From contig NC_053039.3 of the NCBI RefSeq assembly GCF_002575655.3, positions 243,514,622-243,578,621 of the forward strand: a stretch of DNA of 64,000 nucleotides, read 5' to 3'. The translations under genes were made by a program, and so were the position numbers. Source of the stretch: Aegilops tauschii subsp. strangulata. Taxonomy: Eukaryota > Streptophyta > Magnoliopsida > Poales > Poaceae. The notes under the pieces were generated by a model. The model did not search any database. It saw nothing but the letters and a program-made list of their open reading frames with translations, and was not told where the DNA came from. This document shows, piece by piece, positions 54,343-64,000 of this stretch (positions are counted from its first letter, which is position 1; each line of letters starts with the position of its first letter).

Positions 54343-57300
54343 ATCATTTCGGGATTACAACAGTTCGGACTCCACCAAAATATGCAAAATAAGGTTGAAC
54401 TTTTTGACCGTGGTCCTGGGCAGAAAATGGGCTGTAATAAATTACTTAAGAATTAGCAAATGGGCTGCAAATTATAAAAAATAGCAAATGGGCTTTATGT
54501 TGTCTGCCACAGATTTGGAGGCTGACTTATGGGCCTACTAAGTGCATGCGTACACAAGGTTTCTCAAAAAAGAAACTCAGTCAACAATCGACTCTACCAA
54601 CGTCAGACCGTTAGATGTCAATCTAACGGCAATCATGCTTCTTCAGTCTCTGATCTTCCTGCCCCAGCCGCCCAAACCAGCGCCGTCGGAACCGCCTGCT
54701 CTTGCCTCCCGTGGCCGGCAATGCTGCCGGGCAGGCGTCACGGCCCCATCATACTCGCATCCCTGGCCTGTATATCCCTCTACTCACCCACACCTCCTGT
54801 TATTTTCCGGCGACGGCAGCCGAACCAGTCAACCCTCGTACTCTCCACCGCGTGGGCAGCCACTCCCGTGTCTTCCCCAGTTCCGTGTCGTTCCCTTCGT
54901 AGGCCTCGCCGTCGTCCACCGCCCTGGTGCTCTCGGCGCGGCGTGGTCAACGATGTCCATCCAACGGCCGTAGTGCTTCTTCAACCTCTGGTCTTCTTGC
55001 CCCAGCCGCCCAAAGCAGCGCCGGTCGTGCCGCATGCTCCTGCCTCCCGTGGCCGGCTGTGCTGCCGCAGAGGCCTCACCGTCCCCATACTACTCCCACC
55101 GCTGGCCAGGCCATCCCTCCACTCACCCACTCCCCCTGTTATTCTGTGGCGACGGCAGCTCACACGCAGCCGAACTAGTGAACCCTCGTACTCCTCTCCG
55201 CGTGGGCATCCACTGCCGCGTCTTCCCCGGCTCCGCGTCATCCCCTTCCTAGGCCTCGCCGTCGTCCACCGCCATGGTGCTCTCGGCGCGGCGTGGTCAA
55301 TGTGGTCAACGACCGACTTCCATCGGAAGAGTACTGTACGTGGAGAGGCTGACAGCTGGGTCCACGGCAGCCGCAAGGAAGTGCCTCCTTATTACGCCCA
55401 AAATAAGTATTCCTCCACCTCACTGTAGGGACCCACCGGACGGGCCACCAGTATTTTGCGGAAAAAACATTTCCCCCTGACTGCTGGGACCCACCGGACG
55501 GGCCACCGTATTTCGCAAAAAAAATGTTTGCCCCTGACTGCTAGGACCCACCGGACGGACCACCGTATTTCGCGAAAAAACGTTCCCCCCGCTGTCAGCT
55601 CGGACCCACCGAAAGTGCCTCCTTATTACGCACAGAAAAATGAATACTCCCCCTGCTAGCTGGGACCCACCATGGTGGGAGGCCGACTTGTGGGCCTACT
55701 AAGTTGACGGGGGCGGAGGGCTTTGTCAACTTAGTCAATATGAACGATTCTAGCTCCAGTGACCGTACGATGTCCATCCAATGGCCGTAGTGCTTCTTCA
55801 ACCTCTAGTCTTCTTGCTCCAGCCGCCCAAAGCAGCGCCGGTCGTGCCGCATGCTCATGCCTCCCGTGGCCGGCTGTGCTGCCGTAGAGGCCTCACCGCC
55901 CCCTACTATTCCCACCGCTGGCCAGGCCCTGCGGCGACGGCATCCTCACACCGCAGCCGAACTAGTGAACCCTCGTACTCCTCTCCGCGCGGGCTTCCAC
56001 TGCTGCGTCTTCCCCGGCTCCGCGTCGTCCCCTTCCCAGGCCTCGCCGTCGTCCACCGCCGTGGTGCTCTCCGCGCGGCGTGGTCAATGTGGTCAAGGAA
56101 CGACTTCCATCAGAAGAGTACTGTACGTGGAGAGGCTGACAACTAGGTCCACGGCCACAGCCCAGTTTTTTTGTGATTTGCCAAGTAAGTCGCTTTGTCA
56201 GGCCTGTTGGGCTGCAAATCTTTCAAGATGAGGAGAGCTTTCATTCGGCTGGCCGAGAAAATGGCCCATCAGTAATGAGAAATGGGCTGTACATTTTTAA
56301 AACACATCAAACCAGCAATTAGTTTCAAATATCTTTTTTTTCATTTTGAGATTTTAAATTACATTAATTTTTATGCGCGGAGAATTTGTTGGATTTTATT
56401 TTGATATACATTTATATTTAAAATCAGTTTGAATGTGGGTCAAAATTTCGGGATTAAAAACAGTTCGGACCGCACCGAAATATGCAAAATTTCGTATAAT
56501 TTTTTAACCGTGGCCACAATATGGGTTGTAATGCTAACAAAAGGAATATGGGCTCCAAAAAACCTTAATAATTAGCAAATGAGCTGTAAATTATTAGAAA
56601 TAATGGCAGATGGGTTGTATGCTGTTTTTCACAGATTTGAGGCTTTCCTAAAAAAAAGGTTGACGCACAAGCAGTGACTGTTGGATGGCCATCCAACGGC
56701 CGTCGTGCTTATTTAATCTCTGCTCTTCCTGCTCCAGCTGCTCAAACAAGCGCCGGCGGGACTGCCTGCTCCCTCCTCCCCGCGGCTGGCTCTGCTGCCT
56801 TGCAGGCCTCACCGCCCCACCATACTCCCATCGCTGGCCTAGCCATCCCTCTACTCACCCACACCTGCTATTATTCTCCGGCGACGGCAGACGAACCAGT
56901 AAACCCTCGTACAGTCGTACTCCCCTCCGCGTGGGAAACAACTGCCGAGTCTTCCCTGCCTCCGTGTCGTTCCCTTCCTAGGCCTCGCCGTCGTCCACCG
57001 CCCTGGTGCTCTCGGCGTGGCCTGGTCAACGTGGTCAACGACCGACATGCATCTGAAGTGGACTGTACGTGGAGAGGCCGACAGCTGGGTCCACGGGCGC
57101 ACGCAAGGAAATGCCTCCTTATTACGCGCAAAATAATGATTTCTCCACCTGACATCAGGGACCCACCGAAAGGGCCTCTATATTTCACGAAAAAAACATT
57201 ATCGCCGCTGACAGCTCGGACCCACCAGCTATATCTTCGCACGCAAGGAAGTGCCTCCTTATTACGCACAAAAAAATGAATACTCCCCCTTTTGCTGGGA

Positions 57301-58090
57301 CCCAGTATAGTGGCAGTCTGACTTGTGGGCCTACTAAGTTGACGGGGACGGAGGGCTTTGTCAACTTAGTCAATATGCATGATTCTAACTCCAGTGACCG
57401 TACGATGTCCATCCAACGGCCGTAGTGCTTCCTCAACCTCTGGTCTTCTTGATCCAGCCGCCCAAACCAGCGCCGGTCGTGCCTCGTGATCCTGCCTCCC
57501 GTGGCCGGCTGCGATGCGGCGGAGGTCTCACCGCCCCCTACTACTCCCACCGCTGGCCAGGCCATCCCTCTACTCACCCACACCCCCTGTTATTCTGCGG
57601 CGATGACAGCCTCACACCGCAGCGAACCAGTGAACCCTCGTACCCCTCTACGCGTGGGCATCCACTGCCGCATCTTCCCCGGCTCCGCGTCGTCCCCTTC
57701 CTAGGCCTCGTCGTCGTCCACCGCCCTGGTGCTCTCGGCGCGGCGTGGTCAACGTGGTCAAGGAACGGCTTCCAGCGGACGTGGACTGTACGTGGAGAGG
57801 CTGACAGCTGGGTCCACGGCCGCAGCAAGGAAGTGCCTCCTTGTTACGTGCAAAATAATTATTCCTCCACCTGACAGCGGGGACCCACCGGACGGGCCAT
57901 CGTATTTTGCAAAAAAAAAAACGTTTACCCCCTGACTGCTGGGACCCACCAGCTACACCTTCGCACGCAAGGAAGTGCGTCCGGGCAAAAAAAATTGATT
58001 CACCCCCCCCCCGACAGCTGGTACCCACCAGCTACATCTTCGCACGCAAGGAAGTGCCTGACAGTCGGGACCCATCTGGTCGAAGCGTAC
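54343..58090 (+). repeat. Higher-order subterminal repeat array of the large CACTA
   Basis: Two large units, starting near 54343 and 56445 (offset about 2.1 kb), open with the same text (CGGGATTA..AACAGTTCGGAC, 'aaatgggctg', 'tgccacagattt'). Inside them a ~400-bp motif recurs five times (near 54600, 54950, 55770, 56680 and 57400): 'gtccatccaacggcc', 'cttcctgccccagccgccca', 'cctcgccgtcgtccaccgcc', 'gtacgtggagaggctgacag'. Between them stand many copies of GGGACCCACC..GACGGGCCACC. Pro/Ser/Arg-rich open frames in these copies are shadows of the repeats. Confidence 0.75.
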
Positions 58091-58142
58091 GTAGCGTTGT
58101 CATTCTAGTCGCGAACGTGTACGTACATATATACTGGTGGAT

Positions 58143-58208
58143 GTAGAGGCGCGCACGTGTCGTAGTAGAGGCGCGTACGTGTCGTAGTAGAGGCGCGCAC
58201 GTAGCATG
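58143..58208 (+). repeat. 22-bp tandem repeat, three copies
   Basis: GTAGAGGCGCGCACGTGTCG + TA is repeated at 58143, 58165 and 58187 with one or two changes per copy. Confidence 0.9.
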
Positions 58209-58524
58209 TACACGTACGTACAGCGGCCAGGGTGCAAGAAAGAAAATACGGCCACGTATGTGTGGGCGGGGTCTCAAACACCTACTCGCGCATACGTACG
58301 GCCAGGGCTCGTGTACATGGCTGGGTCGGAACGGAGGAACAGCGTCGTCGTCGTGTTCATGGGGAGGCAACGGAATGCGCCGTGTTCATGGGGAGGCAAC
58401 GGAATGCGTTGTGTTCATCGGCAGGCAACGGAACGCGTGGGAGCCAACCGGCTGGGTCTGAACGGAATGCGTGGTCCTGTTCATGGGAAGGGCTTGGACG
58501 GAACAGGCGATGGAAACGAGGCCT

Positions 58525-58760
58525 GGCGTACCGCAGAACGGAGGAAACGGCCTCCTACGGTCGAAACGGGGGTCCTGTTGATCGGGAGGGGTGTGGCGTA
58601 CCGCAAAACGGAGGAAACGGACCTCCTACGGTCGAAACGGGGGTCCTGTTGATCGGGAGGGGTGTGGCGTACCGCAAAACGGACGAAACGGACCTCCTAC
58701 GGTCGAAACGGGGGTCCTATTCATCGGGAGGGGTGTGGCGTACCGCAAAACGGGACTCCA
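58525..58760 (+). repeat. ~71-bp tandem repeat, three to four copies
   Basis: Units start at GGCGTACCGCA (58525, 58595, 58666 and partly 58737) and share 'ggaaacggacctcctacggt' and 'cgaaacgggggtcctgttga'. Open frames across this block follow the repeat. Confidence 0.9.
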
Positions 58761-59270
58761 CGGGATACTGTTCATCTCCACCGTCGACCTCCTCCAGCCT
58801 CCACGGGCTACCGTCGACCTCCTCCAGCCTCCACGGGCTCCTGTTCATCCAGCCTCCACCGCGCGCTACTCCACCGGCTACTGTTCAACCACCCCTCCAC
58901 CATCTACTGTTCATCCAGCCCTCCACACCACGGGGTCCTGTTCAACCACCCCTCCACGGGCACCCCTCCACCGTCTACTGTTCATCCAGCCCTCCACCAC
59001 ACCACAGAGTCCTGTTCATCCAGAGGCAACGCCACCGCTCACTGTTCATCCAAACCCCCCCGCAACGCTCACTGTTCATCCTAGAGGCAGCATCGATCGA
59101 CTTCAGTTAGCAGCAGTAGCGAAGGAATCGCTCGATCGGGTTCAGTTAACAGCCATCGATCGATCGCTCGGGTTCAGTAACGCGTAGCCTGCAGTGCAAT
59201 CGCTCGGGTTCAGTTAGAGCCCAACGCCTCACTCGGGTTCAGTTAGAGCCAACGCCTCGCACACACGCGC
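58761..59270 (+). repeat. Degenerate short repeats of the right subterminal region
   Basis: TCCACC.TCTACTGTTCATCC words and then CTCGGGTTCAGTTAGAGCC words recur many times. No gene is called here. Confidence 0.65.
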
Positions 59271-59399
59271 GTACGTGTATGAGAGAAACGCGCATCGCTC
59301 GGCCCCCGACCTCCCACCGTAACCGGGAACTCCCCGAAATTTTCCTCGCCCTCGCTTCTACCACGGTTTTTTCCGTCATGGACGGCCCAAAGAATGTCA

Positions 59400-59595
59400 T
59401 GCAGCTGCGTCTCCGGCCCGCCCAGGACGAAAAGCCCATTTTCTGTCATGATTTTTTGTCATAGAAGTAGGAGCCCACCACATCTATGATGATACCGGGT
59501 TTTGTCACAATTATCGTCATAGAAGTGTCATATGTATGACAGAAAAAAATTTCGTTCGGCCCAAAATGTCACGGATGTGTCTTTTTTTTGTAGTG
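59400..59595 (+). repeat. Right terminus of the large CACTA
   Basis: 'tttctgtcatgattttttgt', 'gtcatagaagtaggagccc' and 'aattatcgtcatagaagtg' mirror the words of the left subterminal region in inverted orientation. The end is TTTTTTTTGTAGTG at 59595, followed by the duplicated target ACA. Confidence 0.8.
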
Positions 59596-59635
59596 ACATA
59601 TACAAACCTTTATAAAAGCACGCACACACTTCTTA

Positions 59636-60460
59636 GGCTGGTCATAGTGGGGAGTATCATACACTAGTATCATATGTTAGTATCATAGGTGGTCTCATTT
59701 ATTGCCATGCATGACACATAGTAGCATAACATTTATTATGATACGGTATCTACCTATGTTACTGTTGGGGACACACATAACAGGTAGGCCCACAAAGGGT
59801 CGAAATATCATAAAGCATGGGGTCCACACATCAGGTGGGTCCAGATAAATCCCATACAGACATACTATCCACTCGGACATGTCGACGTACCGTCCACTCA
59901 GAAGACAGTCAACCACTCGGTCGTATGGCTCACTCGGATATACGAGGACCAATAGTCGACAAGGCAGTCGAAGCATCATCTTAATAGTAGGCTAACATTA
60001 CGGCATCAATGCCCCACTTTGTAACATAGGAGGTGAGGGTGTGGCACACTCTATATAAGCCACCCCCACCACTAGACGGGGCAGGCCCTCATTCTTTCCC
60101 TCGCTCTCATCTCTCTCACCATTAGTCTCAGGACTTAGCTTAGGCATGGGGATCCGTTTCCCTCGCTCTCTCACATTGTAATCTCCGGATACATACTCAG
60201 ACGAAAACAATGCCTCTCCGGAGCACGAGACGTAGGGCTGTTATCTCCACCATGAGAGGCCCGAACTCGCTAAAACCACTGTGTCACCCATTTGCATCTC
60301 GATAGATCATGCTCCCTTACACTACCCCTCTCTATTGTTGAAATTGTTCCCACGGCAGTTACTATAAGCCTCTCTCTCTTCTTTAATTATCTGCCACATA
60401 AGTATGTTTGCGGATTCCAAGTGCATGATACGGCCTATGTTATCCCCACTATGGCGAGCC
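59636..60460. mobile_element. Tourist-like MITE, split by a solo LTR
   Basis: The left end GGCTGGTCATAGTGGGGAGT (59636) pairs with the right end, which reverse complemented reads GGCTCGCCATAGTGGGGATA (60460). Flanking TTA occurs at 59633-59635 and 60461-60463, the target type of PIF/Harbinger-related MITEs. Without the inserted LTR the element is about 225 bases. Confidence 0.85.
59763..60357 (+). mobile_element. Solo LTR inside the MITE
   Basis: TGTTGGGGACACAC at the start and CCCACGGCA at the end give the TG..CA form. The 5-bp duplication GTTAC lies at 59758-59762 and 60358-60362. No internal retrotransposon sequence remains, so the internal part was lost by recombination between LTRs. A TATA box (TATATAAG, 60052-60059) is kept. 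The text resembles a common wheat LTR family that I cannot name with certainty. Confidence 0.85.
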
Positions 60461-60690
60461 TTATCCCTACGAGTATCTTCGAGAGACTGAGCCGGCACAT
60501 CATTTTAAATTGACGAAGTCATCACATACGCTTTTGTAGTTGATGAGAACGTCTCCTCCAGAACATCACCGACGAGTCTAAAAAAAATAAAAAAAATGCG
60601 AGCATCAACGTTAAATCTAGGATTTGAATCTCAATGGACTGTGGCTCCACCACACATTATATATGTTTCGTAAAAAGTCGTGTGTGCATG
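60461..60690 (+). repeat. Right part of dispersed repeat copy 2
   Basis: It continues the repeat interrupted by the large CACTA (at 2736/59596) and by the MITE. It reads 'cgagagactgagccggcaca', 'gatgagaacgtctcctcc', 'gcgagcatcaacgtt', 'aaatctaggatttgaatc' and 'gtggctccaccacac', matching copy 1 at 2395-2650 in module order. Confidence 0.55.
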
Positions 60691-60774
60691 CGTAGCCACC
60701 CCGTCGTGCTAATTTATGGTGAAATTGGGTGAAGAACCCGTTCGCCTTGTACAATGTTTTACTTAATCCTAATC

Positions 60775-61900
60775 ATTTTGTGAGTGATCTTGTGTACATA
60801 TATGTCGTCTTATTAAAGCCATATACGATCTCAAGTAGGCTCCTCAAATATGGCATGCTCGACTTGCTTCGGTTCTTCAACAATATGGGGTTGTTGCTTC
60901 CACCACTGATACATCCCTGTTTATCCTGCATTGGCTGGATATACTCTTTAACTCATTGTTTATGTTGATGACATCATCATGCTCAGCTCATCCTCATAGG
61001 CTATAGATTGTCAGGAGTTTGTTGTTAATGACCTTGGTCCTCTCCATTATGTCCTTGGTATTGAAGTTGCTCGATGTTCTGGTGGGCTTACTCTGACACA
61101 GCATAAATATGCACTTGATCTTCTTCGGCGTGCTGGTATGATGAAGTGAAAGGTTGTCGATACTCCTATGTCTGATGTTGTCAACAGTTTCACACTGATA
61201 GTTCTCCGCTGGACTATGATGATGCCAGTACCTACCGGAGTCTTGTTGGTGGCATGCAATATCTCACTTTTACACGTCCAGACTTGTCGTTTGCTGTCAA
61301 CTATGTATGTCAATTTCTTCATTCACCTACTGAAGATCGTTGGTCTGCTGTCAAAGGGATCCTTTGGTTTGTTCATGGTACTCTCAATCATGGTCTTCTC
61401 ATTCGGCCCTCAGTTTCTTATTCCATTTATGTGTATTCTGATGATGATTGGGTCGGTGATGTTGGGGATATGTGATCCACATGGGGATATGCCCTCTTTC
61501 ATGGTGGCAACCTGATTGCTTGGAGTGCACGCAAACAGGTTACGGTGTCTCGCTCTAGCACGAAGTCTGCGTACAAGGCGATCACCAATGGCACATGAGA
61601 ACTTATCTGATTTGCTCAAAGGACTTGGTGTTTGACAGGATCCTCCACTAGTTATATGGTGTGATAATATTGGTGCCATCATCTTTCTTCCAACTCATTT
61701 TTCATGCGTGGACGAAACATATTAGGATAGATTTTCACTTTGTTCATGAACGAGTTACTGAAAAGTTGTTGCAAGTTCGGTTCGTGTCCTCAAAGATCAG
61801 CTAGCCGACATGTTTACAAAACCGCTGCAACTTAAATTGTTTCAGGAGTGCAAACACACTCAACATGTTTCCATAGTTGAGATCGAGGGAGGCTGGCAGA
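60775..61900 (+). pseudogene. Old copia pol remnant (reverse transcriptase to RNase H)
   Basis: Fragments in shifting frames read as reverse transcriptase around 60950 (FMLMTSSCSAHPHR with the YVDDI region shifted), [72 protein letters not shown] and, near 61800, ADMFTKPLQ and VEIEGGW. Many frameshifts and stops are present, so this is much older than the two copia elements above and belongs to a different copia lineage. Gag and integrase are not seen. Confidence 0.85.
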
Positions 61901-61904
61901 ACAT

Positions 61905-62360
61905 GTACATACCTATGTATGATATAATTAGATTAGATTAGATACTAACCCTACTTTGTATCTATCTCTTTGTAATCCTCTGACTGACGCCGCCCTTTGT
62001 GTGTGTAAGTTAGTCTCCCCAAACCAATCTTCCTACACGTTTTACATTGTGCACATGGACACGGTCACTTGGCACCTCGAGGGCTTCGTTAATGGTTGGT
62101 GGGATATGAGAACCGACAAACAAAACCCTAAAAAGTGTGCTATGGCCTTTCTCGTTACGCTTATCTCTTGGACAATTTGAAACTAGAGATATGTTCGGGT
62201 GTTCCGTCACATACTCATGTGTGTGCCGCCGCCAATCCTTCTAAACATCGTCTTAGAGGAGGCCAAGTTTTGGGTTACCATGGACACAAAGAAACTAGCA
62301 TATTATTTTGCGTGAGTAATTGCCATGTTGTGATTGTGGGTCCCTTGTAGAACTTTATTT
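61905..62360 (+). repeat. Probable LTR remnant downstream of the old copia pol
   Basis: A 'tatgtatgatataattagat' start and 'tgtgtgtaagttagtctccc' text follow the pol remnant, as expected for its 3' LTR. The end is not defined. Confidence 0.4.
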
Positions 62361-62695
62361 TCTTCTTAAATGTTTTTTGAGCGAAATTATTTTCTCCTCA
62401 ATTAATAGATGGGCCATTCTTATGCCTCCGTTGAAAAAAAAAAACTCAGCAAAACCTTTTCAGTAAACCTCCCCACGAGGCAGCTGCTGGGCAATTTCGG
62501 CGGACGGTTGGATGCAGTCTGGGGAGCATACGACCTCGCCGTTGAACGGCCGAGATGCAGGAGAAAGTAGCCGCTGGTCTCTGGAGTTCAAGGCCGGCCT
62601 CCAGTTCGTCCCGCGCCGCCACATTGCTTGCCTCCTCCCTCCACCCTTCCGGCCTCCTCCTCCCACCGCAGCGGCGGCCGCCGCCTCACCGTTTC
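62361..62695 (+). promoter_or_regulatory. 5' flank of the PPR gene
   Basis: After an A-tract (62435-62444) the sequence becomes GC-rich and free of repeats, fitting the promoter and 5' untranslated region of the gene starting at 62696. No specific promoter box is called. Confidence 0.4.
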
Positions 62696-64000
62696 ATGTC
62701 CAGGCTCCTGCCCCGCATCACCGCGCTCCCAAGCCGTCGCCGCAGCCACAACCCGGTCCCGCCCGCCCTCGCGGAGTCGCTCGCGCGGGTCCTCGCCACC
62801 CGCTCCACCAACCCGGTCTGGGCCCGCTCCCTCGCCGCGCTCCTCCCCTCCCCGCTCTCAGACGGCGGCCTCGCCGACGCCGTCGTCTCGCTGCGCGACC
62901 CCGACCTCGCCCTCGCGCTCCTCTCCTGGTCCCGCTCCCACTCCGGCAGCCGTCACCATGACGCCGACAAACTCCCACCGCCCACGCCTATCGCGCATTC
63001 CGCCCTCCTCCGCCTCCTCGCCCGCTCCGGCCGCTTCGACGCCGTCGACTCCACGCTCCAGGACATGTCTCTCTCGGGCGTCGCGCCCACGTCTGCTTGC
63101 CTCGGCGAGCTTGTGGCTGCCTACGCCGACGCCGGGATCGAAAGGAAGGCCACCGAGATGTGCGAGCGCGTCAGGGCGCAATATGGAATGCTCCCTGCGG
63201 CGATCCACAGCAACTGCCTGCTCAGACTCCTTGTGGAGCGGCGGCAGTGGGACGACGCCCACAAGCTGTATGACAAAATGCTTGCTAAGGAAGGTGGCGC
63301 GGATGATTACAGCACATGTGTGATGGTCCGGGGCCTTTGCTTGGAAGGGCGGGTCGAGAAGGGCGTGAAGTTGATTGAGGCGAGGTGGGGAGCAGGGTGC
63401 GTGCCAAATGCTGTGTTCTATAATGTCTTGATCGATGGGTATTGTCGACGCGGCGACATGGGTAGGGGACTGTTGCTCTTGGGTGAGATGGAGATGAAGG
63501 GGATATTGCCAACTGTGGTAACATACGGAACTCTTATGAGCTGGCTCGGGAGGAAGGGTGATCTTGAGAAGGTTACCTATTTGCTGTCAGAGATGCGGGA
63601 AAGGAGACTGTCCCCCAACATCGAGATTTATAACAGTGTCATCGATGCTTTGTGCAAATGCCGGTCTGCACCACAGGCAATGGTAGTCTTGAAGCAGATT
63701 TTTGCAAGTGACTGTGACCCTGATGCCATCACTTTTAGTACTTTGATATCTGGGCTCTGCCGGGAAGGGCGTGTTCAAGAGGCTGAGCGTCTGTTGAGGG
63801 AGGCCATTAGGAGGGAGGTAAACCCAAATCTATTCTGTTATACTTCATTGATTCATGGCTTCTGCATTAGAGGACAAGTGATGGATGCATCCAATTTGCT
63901 TATGGAAATGATGGAAAGAGGGTATACTCCTGATGTGGTCACATTTGGAGCCCTGATTCATGGTCTTGTTGTTGCTGGGCAAGTCAGTGAGGCATTGCTT
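62696..64000 (+). CDS. Pentatricopeptide-repeat (PPR) protein, 3' end outside the window
   Basis: From ATG 62696 the frame is open for 435 codons to the window edge, without intron or stop. The first ~95 residues (MSRLLPRITALPSRRRSH start) are rich in Arg, Ser, Leu and Ala with few acids, like an organelle transit peptide. From residue about 100 on, ~35-residue P-type repeats follow, about nine complete: AVFYNVLIDGYCRRGDMGRG, VVTYGTLMSWLG, AITFSTLISGLCREGRVQEA, LFCYTSLIHGFCIRGQVMDA, VVTFGALIHGL. PPR proteins bind organelle RNA for processing, stability or translation; the C-terminal part that would show P, E or DYW subclass is missing. This is the only apparently intact host gene in the window. 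Confidence 0.9.
   Translation, partial: MSRLLPRITALPSRRRSHNPVPPALAESLARVLATRSTNPVWARSLAALLPSPLSDGGLADAVVSLRDPDLALALLSWSRSHSGSRHHDADKLPPPTPIAHSALLRLLARSGRFDAVDSTLQDMSLSGVAPTSACLGELVAAYADAGIERKATEMCERVRAQYGMLPAAIHSNCLLRLLVERRQWDDAHKLYDKMLAKEGGADDYSTCVMVRGLCLEGRVEKGVKLIEARWGAGCVPNAVFYNVLIDGYCRRGDMGRGLLLLGEMEMKGILPTVVTYGTLMSWLGRKGDLEKVTYLLSEMRERRLSPNIEIYNSVIDALCKCRSAPQAMVVLKQIFASDCDPDAITFSTLISGLCREGRVQEAERLLREAIRREVNPNLFCYTSLIHGFCIRGQVMDASNLLMEMMERGYTPDVVTFGALIHGLVVAGQVSEALL

Larger units (their letters stand above)
2737..59595. mobile_element. Large composite CACTA DNA transposon
   Basis: The left end starts CACTACAAAAAAAATACAC and the right end, reverse complemented, starts CACTACAAAAAAAAGACAC; about 26 of the first 28 bases agree. 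Both ends are flanked by the 3-bp duplication ACA (2734-2736 and 59596-59598), as expected for CACTA transposition. Both subterminal regions carry short repeats built on 'atgacagaa', 'cttccgtga' and GGCCCGTT/GGCCCAT. The present span is 56.9 kb, of which about 36 kb is later LTR-retrotransposon and CACTA insertions, leaving a core near 20 kb. No TNPD-type transposase of its own was found in the core, so it is probably non-autonomous. It contains a six-exon gene, fragments of host genes and long repeat arrays. Confidence 0.8.

Noticed and set aside
54529..57874. Several Pro/Ser/Arg-rich frames up to 299 residues
   Set aside because: They recur in each copy of the ~400-bp subterminal repeat in different frames, so they follow the repeat, not a gene.
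58206..59187. Frames up to 292 residues
   Set aside because: They run through the 71-bp tandem repeat and degenerate TTCATCCA words; several frames are open in parallel.
1..64000. tRNA or rRNA genes
   Set aside because: No cloverleaf with A/B boxes or rRNA core sequence was noticed; tRNA-like words found are the primer-binding sites of LTR elements.

Overview
The window is plant nuclear DNA, almost certainly from a Triticeae grass (wheat, rye or barley group). It is close to wall-to-wall nested transposable elements: copia elements of the BARE1/WIS/Angela type, a chromodomain gypsy element, CACTA elements, Tourist/Harbinger-type elements and Helitron-like ends, with one apparently intact host gene at the right edge. 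Names and splice sites come from reading the sequence by eye; no alignment or database search was run.

Layout. 1-630 is part of a copia LTR that cuts the 3' end of a PIF/Harbinger transposase (631-2164). From 2737 to 59595 lies what reads as one very large CACTA element: its ends share about 26 of 28 terminal bases as inverted repeats and are flanked by the same 3-bp duplication, ACA. It has been inflated by later insertions: a deletion-derivative copia (3477-10224, duplication CAGTG); a full-length but mutated copia on the minus strand (21912-30028); and a gypsy element on the minus strand (32625-54105). The gypsy 5' LTR is itself split by a second CACTA (42142-52465, duplication GTA).

The non-retrotransposon parts of the large CACTA contain a six-exon minus-strand gene whose reading frame stays open across every predicted splice junction (14223-11087, 336 residues, no recognised domain). 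They also hold pieces of a second gene-like unit (17783-15340), two Helitron-like ends, fragments of two host-type genes (a DUF295/F-box-like gene and the start of a NAC gene) and long subterminal repeat arrays. The second CACTA looks nearly complete: a TNPA-like gene intact over eight exons, and a TNPD transposase gene intact except for one in-frame TAG, preceded by two hairpins.

Right of 59595 are a Tourist-like MITE split by a solo LTR (duplication GTTAC), an old copia pol remnant, and the start of a pentatricopeptide-repeat gene that runs off the window at 64000.

The genes here do not form a host pathway. The sequence is best read as a stack of insertions: old repeat, large CACTA, three LTR retrotransposons, second CACTA. 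The PPR gene marks the edge of a gene island.
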